A stretch of DNA of 7,804 bases, from positions 1 to 7,804 of the forward strand of contig JACDGO010000085.1 in the NCBI GenBank assembly GCA_013821585.1. Reading direction: 5' to 3'. The notes beneath the pieces are model-generated. The model worked only from the letters and a program-made list of their open reading frames with translations, ran no database searches and had not been told where the DNA came from. The stretch comes from Sphingomonadaceae bacterium (GTDB lineage Bacteria; Pseudomonadota; Alphaproteobacteria; Sphingomonadales; Sphingomonadaceae). A program made the translations under genes and the position numbers. Below are positions 1-5,498 of the stretch, in pieces. Within the stretch, counting starts at the first letter, position 1. Each line of letters starts with the position of its first letter.

Positions 1-77
1 GCGAATACGCCGATTCCGGCAATCGGCGACGGTGCCAGTCGCACCCGGACGTCATCATGGGGCAGGTGTGGAACCAT
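1..77 (-). CDS. SET-domain protein, N-terminal end (partial, runs off the left edge)
   Basis: Reading leftward from the ATG at 77-75 gives 25 codons, beginning MVPHLPHDDV and ending in the segment SPIAGIGVF. That segment is the typical first strand of a SET domain (S-x-I-x-G-x-GVF) and closely parallels SNIHGIGVF in the SET gene at 206-592. A very strong ribosome binding site, GGGAGGAGAG, lies on the minus strand at about 81-90, just upstream of the ATG, which supports this as a real start. SET proteins transfer methyl groups from S-adenosylmethionine to lysines; small bacterial members have few known substrates. The catalytic NHS and ELxxDY motifs would lie outside the window, so activity cannot be judged. 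The gene is divergent from the second SET gene, with 128 bp between the two starts. Confidence 0.72.
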   Translation of the reverse strand, partial: MVPHLPHDDVRVRLAPSPIAGIGVF

Positions 78-205
78 CTGCTCTCCTCCCTATTATTCCA
101 ATCACTGCGGTAGGTTGTGGACATTACCCGCAGCCGCCTATGCCAATAAAGCAGCGCTTGGCCCACCGTCTTCCTCTCCATCACCAACTCCGAAGGAAAC
201 GCTCG
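78..205. promoter_or_regulatory. Divergent intergenic region between two SET-domain genes
   Basis: This 128-bp gap must carry the promoters of both SET genes. It contains the ribosome binding site of the leftward gene (GGGAGGAGAG on the minus strand, about 81-90) and that of the rightward gene (GAAGGAAA at 192-199). A weak sigma-70-like pair for the rightward gene is TTGTGG at 115-120 and TATGCC at 139-144, spaced by 18. An imperfect inverted repeat (CTGCGGTA at 105-112 against TACCCGCAG at 125-133, one bulged base) lies between the genes and could bind a regulator. The promoter elements are poor matches and are offered only as candidates. Confidence 0.35.
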
Positions 206-592
206 ATGATGATGGTCGATACTGTTCTTCGACCCAGTAACATTCATGGTATCGGGGTGTTCTTGGTCGCTGCGGTCCGAAAAGGGACCCTGCTGTGGAA
301 ATATGACTCGCGAGTCGATCGGGTGTACTCGGAAGCTGAAATCCAGTCGCTGCCGCCGCTTACGCAAAAGTTCATGCGCGTCTATTCAACGTGGCACGAG
401 GGCGTGCAGCTGTGGGTCTTGTGCGGCGACAACGGGCGTCACTTCAACCATAGCGGCACGCCCGCTTCGATCTCCGACGGCATTGCGTTTGGTGCCGATT
501 ACGCGGCCGAGGACTTGCCGGCCGGTGCCGAACTCACCTCTGACTATGCGACGATCTGCGATCACGTGCGCCTCAACGGCCAGGAATACTGA
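206..592 (+). CDS. Small SET-domain protein (putative lysine methyltransferase)
   Basis: A 128-residue protein that is almost entirely one SET domain. The first-strand motif SNIHGIGVF is at residues 11-19, the AdoMet/knot motif FNHSGTPA at 80-87, and the active-site segment ELTSDY with its catalytic tyrosine at 109-114. SET enzymes methylate lysine side chains using S-adenosylmethionine; the target is unknown. The usual NHSxxPN ends in Ala rather than Asn (A87), a mild departure. The reading frame is open from 32, but the first 58 codons there do not look like SET sequence. GAAGGAAA at 192-199 points to the ATG cluster at 206/209/212, and I take 206. The gene is divergent from another SET gene on its left, and its last 20 bases overlap the 3' end of the convergent ATP-grasp gene. 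No signal peptide or membrane segment is seen, so the product is probably cytoplasmic. Confidence 0.85.
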   Translation: MMMVDTVLRPSNIHGIGVFLVAAVRKGTLLWKYDSRVDRVYSEAEIQSLPPLTQKFMRVYSTWHEGVQLWVLCGDNGRHFNHSGTPASISDGIAFGADYAAEDLPAGAELTSDYATICDHVRLNGQEY

Positions 593-1892
593 TCGGGCCG
601 ATCAACCCCATTCTTCGTAGCTCCCCGATCTCGCTACTAGTCCGTGAACCGATATCGAGTCGGTAGCGGCCACGGGGAACGACGATGTTCCTAAGCAGCC
701 GATAGGCTTCGTGCCGACTTTCGGCGACAGTTGCGCCCGTGCCGGTGACGACCATCGTCCAGCCATACAGGCCCGACGTCACCAGCTGGCCATCGGCGAT
801 GCCGACCTCGCCGAGGTGGACATGACGTCGATCCTCGTCGGTCAGCGGCTCGCGGAACAGGATTGGCAGGCCGACAGCTTCGTCGACCTCCTTGCGGGAA
901 TAAGGGAAGGGTGGAGTGGTCACCACAACGCCGGTCGAAAACCCCGGTCTTGCAATGAACGATCCATTGCGCTGGCCGAGCATGATCGCGAACAGCTCGC
1001 CCCAAGGCGTTTCCTGCAGCGGATCGAGAATCGCGAAGCCGGGATAGCCGAAGCGGCAAGTGAATTCGAGCGGCCAGATCCCCTGCTCGTTCACGATCGT
1101 GTTCAGGTTGACGTAGCCGATGTGCCCGCGGCCGGCGAGATGGGGTTCAAGCAAACGCAGCGTTCGCTCGAAGAAGGGGGCCGTGCCGTCGAACGTCGCG
1201 ACGGTTCCCATCTCACCGGTGAGTTCGCCCATATCGCCAGCGAAGAAACGCTTATGCTCCCAGTCGAGACACGCAGGTGTCAGGAAGCGCGTACCATCGA
1301 AATAGGCGCCTACGCCTATCTCGATGCCCTCGATGAAATCCATGAGGATGAAATGAGACGCCCCCTTGGTCGAGAGCGTGCGCTGGCGGAGGAGCGCGAC
1401 GACATCGGCGCCGTCGGCCAACTGACCGAGATAATTGTCGCCTGACGAAAAGTCAGGGCCGCTGAATTTCAGGACGTAGCGCGCCGGCCGTCGCGCGATG
1501 TGGTCGATCGCCGCTGCGGCACGGTCGAAAGTCCAAACGTGACCGCTCGGGAAGCCGAGATCGGCCAAGAGCGCTTGGGCGAAACCCCGGTCGTTTTCAA
1601 GCCGGTCGCCATATTCGCTGCCGCCAATAACCCGGTGGCCCTCGCCGCGAAGCTCATCCTGCAGGCGTCCGAAGCCTTTGGACACGCTTTCGAAGAGGAT
1701 AATGCCGTCGTCACCCGCCTCGCGAACCCACCCCAGCCCGTCGCGCCAGTCATCGAGACGCGAAACCATCCCGGCCATGGTGCCGTGCGCTTGTTCGTAG
1801 GAAATGGCGATGCGGACCTCGTGTCCCTCATCGAGCAGGCGAAGATAAAGCGCGCCGAGATCGCAGGTTTCAGTAACGCCGAGGAAGCGCAC
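573..1892 (-). CDS. PurD-like ATP-grasp ligase (diverged GAR-synthetase paralogue)
   Basis: This 439-residue protein has the full architecture of phosphoribosylamine-glycine ligase: a Rossmann-like N-terminal domain (1-100), an ATP-grasp domain (about 100-310) and a PurD C domain (about 315-415) ending in YRLDIG, like the family's YRxDIG. HKR (213-215) and GDxGxxTGxMG (219-229) are PurD signatures. The invariant EFNxRFGDPE is here EFTCRFGYPG (276-285): the metal-ligand Asn is Thr, and Asp-Pro-Glu is Tyr-Pro-Gly. The glycine-rich loop after K142 is also remodelled. ATP-grasp enzymes join a carboxylate to an amine through an acyl phosphate; the altered site argues for another substrate. The start is GTG, 3 nt after the oxidase stop, without a clear Shine-Dalgarno, so translation is probably coupled. 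The final 20 nt overlap the SET gene. Fold assignment is firm; substrate unknown. Confidence 0.88.
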   Translation of the reverse strand: MRFLGVTETCDLGALYLRLLDEGHEVRIAISYEQAHGTMAGMVSRLDDWRDGLGWVREAGDDGIILFESVSKGFGRLQDELRGEGHRVIGGSEYGDRLENDRGFAQALLADLGFPSGHVWTFDRAAAAIDHIARRPARYVLKFSGPDFSSGDNYLGQLADGADVVALLRQRTLSTKGASHFILMDFIEGIEIGVGAYFDGTRFLTPACLDWEHKRFFAGDMGELTGEMGTVATFDGTAPFFERTLRLLEPHLAGRGHIGYVNLNTIVNEQGIWPLEFTCRFGYPGFAILDPLQETPWGELFAIMLGQRNGSFIARPGFSTGVVVTTPPFPYSRKEVDEAVGLPILFREPLTDEDRRHVHLGEVGIADGQLVTSGLYGWTMVVTGTGATVAESRHEAYRLLRNIVVPRGRYRLDIGSRTSSEIGELRRMGLIGPISIPGR

Positions 1893-1895
1893 CGA

Positions 1896-2807
1896 TCAGG
1901 CGGCGCGAGCGATCGGCTCCCTTTGCTCGGCCCGCCCCTCCCACAGCTCGGCGCGATAGCGGCGGTAGCATCGCGCCCCGCATGCCAGGCGGATAAGCGC
2001 GCCTTCGGCGATGAAACGTGCTCGCGACGGATCATCGGCAATCAGGCTGGCGATAACCTCGCGGTTCCACTCTTCACTATGCTTGATATCGAGCACCGCG
2101 TGGAGGTCGAAGTAATGGCGATGCTTGCCCCTAACGCCAAGCCGGCGCAGCCCCTTGGCGACCAGCGCGGCGCGCCCCGGCGCTGTCAGTTCGATTACGC
2201 CGAGCGCGCCGATCGAATGCCACGCATATTCGCGCCGCGTAGCCATCGCCGTCATCGCGTTGGCGAGCATCAGGCTCTCCCACACTGTCGTGTCAATCGT
2301 CGGCGTCGCGTCGATCGCGTCTGCAAGCAGGCCGAGCATCGGGCCGTGCATGCCCTTCATGTTGCCGCGGCCCATCTCGTCCCAATAATTACGCGCGAGT
2401 TCGAGCTTGGCGCAGACCGGCATCTTGACTTGGGTCATGGCGACGAGATCGTCGAAGCCCGCTTCGCCGGCCGCTTCTTGCTCGAAAAACCAGCGCATTT
2501 CCGCAAAGCTTGCATGATCGGCGATCCAGTCGAACAGCGGATCGTTCTGACCGGGGCCGGTCTCGATCAAGTTAGCAAACCGCGCGAGAAACCCTGTAAC
2601 ATCGGTAGGCACCGCAGGAGTTCCGCCTCCGATGCCTTCGCGCAACGCCACCATCATCGCCGCTTCCCGGAGCAACCACTCGCGATTGTCGACAGCTTCA
2701 TCCGGCGAGCAGGGCATGAGCCGGCGGTGGTTCCATCGCGCCATGTCGCGTTGAAAGCCGTCCGAGAAATAATTCTCGCTATCGCCGATCGACACTGGTT
2801 TTGCCAT
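1896..2807 (-). CDS. Heme-oxygenase-like di-iron/iron oxidase (iron-containing redox enzyme family)
   Basis: A 303-residue, mostly helical protein. The metal-ligand pattern of heme-oxygenase-like oxidases (HDO) is visible: E144-x9-H154 in NYWDEMGRGNMKGMHG, a mid-protein Glu (E206 is best placed), then H236-x3-D240-x2-H243 in HYFDLHAVLDIKH. Acidic residues near 109-115 could give a further ligand. HDO enzymes activate oxygen for amine N-oxygenation, oxidative decarboxylation or C-C cleavage (families of SznF, UndA and CADD); the substrate here is unknown. The ATG at 2807 is preferred because GAGGGA lies just upstream (minus strand, 2812-2817); an in-frame TTG at 2825 is almost at the predicted transcript start. 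It is the first gene of an operon with the PurD-like ligase, probably transcribed from an EcfG-type promoter. No signal peptide is seen. Family placement is confident; the exact ligand set is inferred from spacing. Confidence 0.86.
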   Translation of the reverse strand: MAKPVSIGDSENYFSDGFQRDMARWNHRRLMPCSPDEAVDNREWLLREAAMMVALREGIGGGTPAVPTDVTGFLARFANLIETGPGQNDPLFDWIADHASFAEMRWFFEQEAAGEAGFDDLVAMTQVKMPVCAKLELARNYWDEMGRGNMKGMHGPMLGLLADAIDATPTIDTTVWESLMLANAMTAMATRREYAWHSIGALGVIELTAPGRAALVAKGLRRLGVRGKHRHYFDLHAVLDIKHSEEWNREVIASLIADDPSRARFIAEGALIRLACGARCYRRYRAELWEGRAEQREPIARAA

Positions 2808-2832
2808 GACTTCCCTCGTCCCCAATGTCTTG

Positions 2833-2847
2833 ACAACGTGACGTTGT
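2833..2847. promoter_or_regulatory. Perfect 15-bp palindrome in the divergent promoter region (candidate operator)
   Basis: ACAACGT-G-ACGTTGT is a perfect 7-bp inverted repeat around a single base. It lies between the oxidase and methyltransferase genes, covers the predicted CGTT -10 box of the leftward promoter, and overlaps a TTGACA hexamer (2830-2835) that could be a -35 for the rightward methyltransferase gene. No convincing -10 follows that hexamer at 16-18 bp. The position would let one bound protein affect both transcripts. The symmetry could also be chance. Confidence 0.35.
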
Positions 2848-2859
2848 GGATGCGGTTCC
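2835..2859 (-). promoter_or_regulatory. EcfG-type (general stress response) promoter for the oxidase-ligase operon
   Basis: On the minus strand GGAACC (2859-2854; the GGAAC core is 2859-2855) is followed, counting 16 nt after GGAAC, by CGTT at 2838-2835. GGAAC-N16/17-CGTT is the established consensus of the alphaproteobacterial general-stress sigma factor EcfG (RpoE2/SigT group). Transcription would begin near 2828, leaving about 20 nt before the ATG at 2807 with GAGGGA in between, which is a sensible layout. The match is exact in both boxes and correctly placed and oriented. It remains a sequence prediction. Confidence 0.62.
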
Positions 2860-2879
2860 GTGTGAAGCGGAGGATAAGA

Positions 2880-3833
2880 ATGACAATGAAGAGCGACGGT
2901 CAGGAGGCGGTGGACGGCGCGTTACTCGATTTGCTCGCGCAGCTTCGATCGATGAGCTACGCCTTCGTCACACCGACACCGAAGACGCATGAAATTGTCG
3001 TCCGCAGCCGGCGTGGCGAGGCCGCGCGAACCGTTTCCGACGTCCTTGGCTGGAGTTTGCCCTATGCCCCTGGGACGGTCGACCGCGGGTTGGAGGCGTC
3101 TCTTAAGCGCGCCGACGTTCTTGTGCCGCAGGGGGATCTGGTACGCGCAACGATCCGGGTATCGTCCCTTGACGGGCGACTGTACGTACACTCCGCCTTC
3201 CCGACAGTCGCGCCGGATTCTGTGTTCTTCGGCCCTGACAGCTATCGCTTCGCCAGCTTATTGCGGACGCGGCTCGGGAACGACCGCGCCGGCCAGGTCA
3301 TCGTGGACGTCGGAACCGGCGCCGGCATCGGCGCGATCGTCGCGAGCGACTGCTCGCCCGGCTCGACGCTCATCGCGACCGACATCAATCCGCTGGCGCT
3401 ACGCTTCGCGAAACTCAATGCGCGTGCCGCCGAAAAAGGTATCGTCACCTATCAGGGAGATATTCTCGGCGGCTATGTCGGACCCATTGACGTCGCCGCC
3501 GCCAACCCGCCCTATATCGTCGATTCCGAACGGCGCCAGTATCGCGACGGCGGTGGGCTTCACGGCGCCGAACTGTCGCTGCGCATGACGCAAGCAATTC
3601 TCCCGCGGCTCAATCATGGGGGGAAATTCATCCTCTACACCGGTTCGGCCATCGTTGCCGGCGAAGACCGGTTTCGCGCGCTGGCGACGGCGGCGGCCAG
3701 GACGCATGAATGCACGATCGATTATTGGGAGATCGACCCCGACGTGTTTGGCGAGGAACTGGAGTCGCCCGCCTATCGGGGGGTAGATCGAATCGCCGCG
3801 GTCGGCGCCGTATTCACGCGCGCGTCACGCTGA
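2880..3833 (+). CDS. SAM-dependent methyltransferase with NPPY motif (HemK/PrmC-like class)
   Basis: A 317-residue protein. The first ~115 residues are a substrate-side domain I cannot assign; a Rossmann methyltransferase domain follows. Visible motifs are DSVFFGPDSYRFA (113-125), SAM motif I VDVGTGAGIGAI (142-153), the acidic ribose-binding segment TDINPLA (167-173), GDIL (193-196) and NPPY (209-212). NPPY is typical of enzymes that methylate amide or amine nitrogens (PrmC/HemK, N6-adenine and related enzymes), but family substrates vary widely. The reading frame stays open far upstream, but that part is antisense to the oxidase gene. GGAGGA at 2869-2874, five bases before the ATG at 2880, fixes the start. 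The gene diverges from the oxidase-ligase operon across 72 bp, so co-regulation and a shared pathway are plausible. Function beyond methyl transfer is unknown. Confidence 0.87.
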   Translation: MTMKSDGQEAVDGALLDLLAQLRSMSYAFVTPTPKTHEIVVRSRRGEAARTVSDVLGWSLPYAPGTVDRGLEASLKRADVLVPQGDLVRATIRVSSLDGRLYVHSAFPTVAPDSVFFGPDSYRFASLLRTRLGNDRAGQVIVDVGTGAGIGAIVASDCSPGSTLIATDINPLALRFAKLNARAAEKGIVTYQGDILGGYVGPIDVAAANPPYIVDSERRQYRDGGGLHGAELSLRMTQAILPRLNHGGKFILYTGSAIVAGEDRFRALATAAARTHECTIDYWEIDPDVFGEELESPAYRGVDRIAAVGAVFTRASR

Positions 3834-3869
3834 GGCCACGCTTGGGTGCGGTCATGTCTCCGGCCTTTG

Positions 3870-4730
3870 ATTGTGGGGTTAATCCACTGGCCCTGATGTT
3901 TGTCCGCTGATCTGCTTGCCCCTATTCAGTCCAACGCGCTTTGCCGCGCAGACAGCACCTCGGGCTTGGCAGATTATGTCCGGCAGTGTCGCATCACCTC
4001 ATGGTCACCCGAGATTGTGGAGCGCGATGGCAAGGCGTGAAGTTGCTCTTCAGACCTTGGCTGCGCGATAAGGTGTTCCGGTCGTCATGACAGCATAGAC
4101 GATCCGGGCAAGCTTGTTGGCGATGGCCACGGCGACCAGCTTGAACGGCTAGGTCTCCATCAGCTTTTGCGCCCAGCAGCGGAGTGGATCAGCATGCCGC
4201 GCGCGATGATAGAGCACAGCGTGCGCGCCCACGACCAGCAGCTTTCTCAGATAGGCATTGCCCATCTTCGAAATCCGCCCCAGCCTGGGCTTGCCGCCCG
4301 ACGAGTTCTGCCGAGGCGCCAGCCCGAGGAACGCGGCGAACTGCCGTGGTCCTGAGAAGCCGGATGGATCGCCCACGCTGGCAACCAGCGCCGAGGCAGT
4401 GACCGGGCCGATACCCGGGATCGACATCAGCGCATTTGCAACCGGATCGGCCTTGGCAAGCTTGGCGATGGCGGCATCGGCCTCTTTGATCTCGGCATCG
4501 AGATGCTCGAGCTGTGTGACCAGTGGCGACAGGGCAGTAACCACAGCCTGGCGAACAGAGGCATCGCTTCGACGCAAGAGGTCAGCAAGCGCGCGGGCAT
4601 GAACCGGGCTTTGTGCAGCGATAATCCCAATCTCGGCGAGATGACCGCGCAGACCGTTGAGGATCTGGGTCCGCTGGCGCACCAGCATCTCGCGGACCTT
4701 GTGGTGCATCAACACCGCGAAGGCGCGTCT
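3870..4730 (-). mobile_element. Remnant of an IS110/IS1111-type insertion sequence (boundaries approximate)
   Basis: The core is the degraded transposase at 4050-4730. The ~180 bp downstream of its stop (about 3870-4049) has no coding content I can recognise and probably belongs to the element's 3' non-coding end. IS110-family elements lack the long terminal inverted repeats that would mark the ends, so I could not fix the left boundary; none of 3834-4049 shows another gene. The right boundary is inferred from where transposase similarity stops, inside or just after the last xthA codons. The 5' half of the element is absent. Confidence 0.6.
4050..4730 (-). pseudogene. IS110/IS1111-family transposase, 5'-truncated with an internal amber stop
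   Basis: Similarity starts near AVLMHHKVREMLVRQRTQ and continues through a helical spacer into the Transposase_20 (IS116/IS110/IS902) domain, recognised by SIPGIGPVTASALVASVGD, FSGPRQFAAFLGLAPRQ and KMGNAYLRKLLV. IS110 transposases need an N-terminal RuvC-like DEDD domain; it is missing, replaced by the tail of xthA. After AQKLMET there is an in-frame TAG at 4149-4151. Reading through it gives PFKLVAVAIANKLARI and further typical C-terminal residues to a TGA at 4050-4052, so the TAG is probably a point mutation of a Lys codon (AAG to TAG). Both lesions indicate a dead transposase. The conserved domain is otherwise in frame, so decay looks recent. Exact 5' breakpoint uncertain by about 15 bp. 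Confidence 0.85.
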
Positions 4731-5497
4731 GCCAATTCGATCCACACCGGCGCGTGATCGCTGGTCTTCACCCATCCGCGGACATCCCGGTCGACCTGCG
4801 CGCCGACGAGCCGATCCGCAAGCGAAGGGCTAAGCAATAGGTGGTCGATGCGCAAACCCGCGTCCCGGCCGTAGGCGTTCCGAAAATAATCCCAGAAGGT
4901 GTAGATCGTCTCGCCCGGGTGCATGGTTCGCAGGGAATCAGTCCAGCCCTGATCGAGCAGCCGGAAATAGGCCGCGCGAACCTCGGGCGCGAACAGCGCA
5001 TCGTCGAGCCAGCGCTCGGGCTTATAGACATCATGCTCGGTCGGCATCACGTTGAAGTCGCCCGCCAGCACGACGGGCATGCTGCTCGCGAGCAGTTCGG
5101 CGGCATGGTCGATTAGGCGATCGAACCAACGCAGCTTGTAGTCGAACTTTGGGCCGGGGCGGGGATTGCCGTTGGGAAGGTAGAGACCGCCGACAAGGAT
5201 CCCGTTGACGGCGGCTTCGATGTAGCGGCTGTGAACGTCGTCCGGATCGCCAGGCAGGCCGCGACGCGTCTCGACCGGCTTTCCGACGCGGCTGAGGATC
5301 GCGACGCCGTTCCAGCTCTTCTGTCCGTGCCAAATTGCTTCGTAGCCTGCATCGTTGATCGCAGCTTCGGGAAACTTGTCTTCGGGTGCTTTCAACTCTT
5401 GCAAGCAAACGACATCGGGTCGCGATGCCTCAAGCCAGCGCAACAGGACCGGGAGACGGCCATTGACGCCGTTCACATTGTAGGTGGCGAGCTTCAT
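4709..5497 (-). CDS. xthA: Exodeoxyribonuclease III (AP endonuclease / 3'-5' exonuclease)
   Basis: A 262-residue protein of normal family length. Exo III cuts at abasic sites and removes blocked 3' ends in base-excision repair, using a metal ion. Conserved residues are all present: N7 (YNVNG), E34 (LQELK), Y106 (GLYLPNG), D147 and N149 (GDFNV), D218 (LRIDHLL), and D247/H248 (SDHAPVW); FWDY at 201-204 matches the family's DNA-contacting loop. The ATG at 5497 is one base after the ligD stop and has no separate ribosome binding site, so translation is probably coupled to ligD. The last residues after ELA (256-262) appear to be encoded at the junction with the IS remnant, so the native tail may have been replaced; all catalytic motifs precede it and activity is expected. 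Confidence 0.94.
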   Translation of the reverse strand: MKLATYNVNGVNGRLPVLLRWLEASRPDVVCLQELKAPEDKFPEAAINDAGYEAIWHGQKSWNGVAILSRVGKPVETRRGLPGDPDDVHSRYIEAAVNGILVGGLYLPNGNPRPGPKFDYKLRWFDRLIDHAAELLASSMPVVLAGDFNVMPTEHDVYKPERWLDDALFAPEVRAAYFRLLDQGWTDSLRTMHPGETIYTFWDYFRNAYGRDAGLRIDHLLLSPSLADRLVGAQVDRDVRGWVKTSDHAPVWIELADAPSRC

Positions 5498-5498
5498 G

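Noticed and set aside
70..95. GGAACC on the plus strand at 70-75 as a second EcfG promoter
   Set aside because: No CGTT follows at 16 or 17 nt (the bases there are TATT/ATTA), and the site lies inside the opposite gene.
32..205. N-terminal extension of the SET protein from the ATG at 32
   Set aside because: The 58 extra residues do not resemble a SET domain and would overlap the start and ribosome binding site of the divergent SET gene; a Shine-Dalgarno-like GAAGGAAA is placed for 206.
711..1445. Plus-strand 244-codon open frame
   Set aside because: It is antisense to the PurD-like gene, whose protein has clear family motifs.
2807..2825. TTG at 2825 as the oxidase start
   Set aside because: It lies within a few bases of the predicted transcription start and has no ribosome binding site; GAGGGA precedes the ATG at 2807.
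1500..2879. Long open frame on the plus strand upstream of and in frame with the methyltransferase
   Set aside because: It is antisense to the oxidase and ligase genes, shows no domain, and the GGAGGA site before 2880 marks the true start. High GC content keeps antisense frames open.
3833..3868. AGGCC/GGCCT inverted repeat followed by TTT after the methyltransferase gene as a terminator
   Set aside because: The stem is only 5 bp with a 25-nt loop and there is no real U tract.
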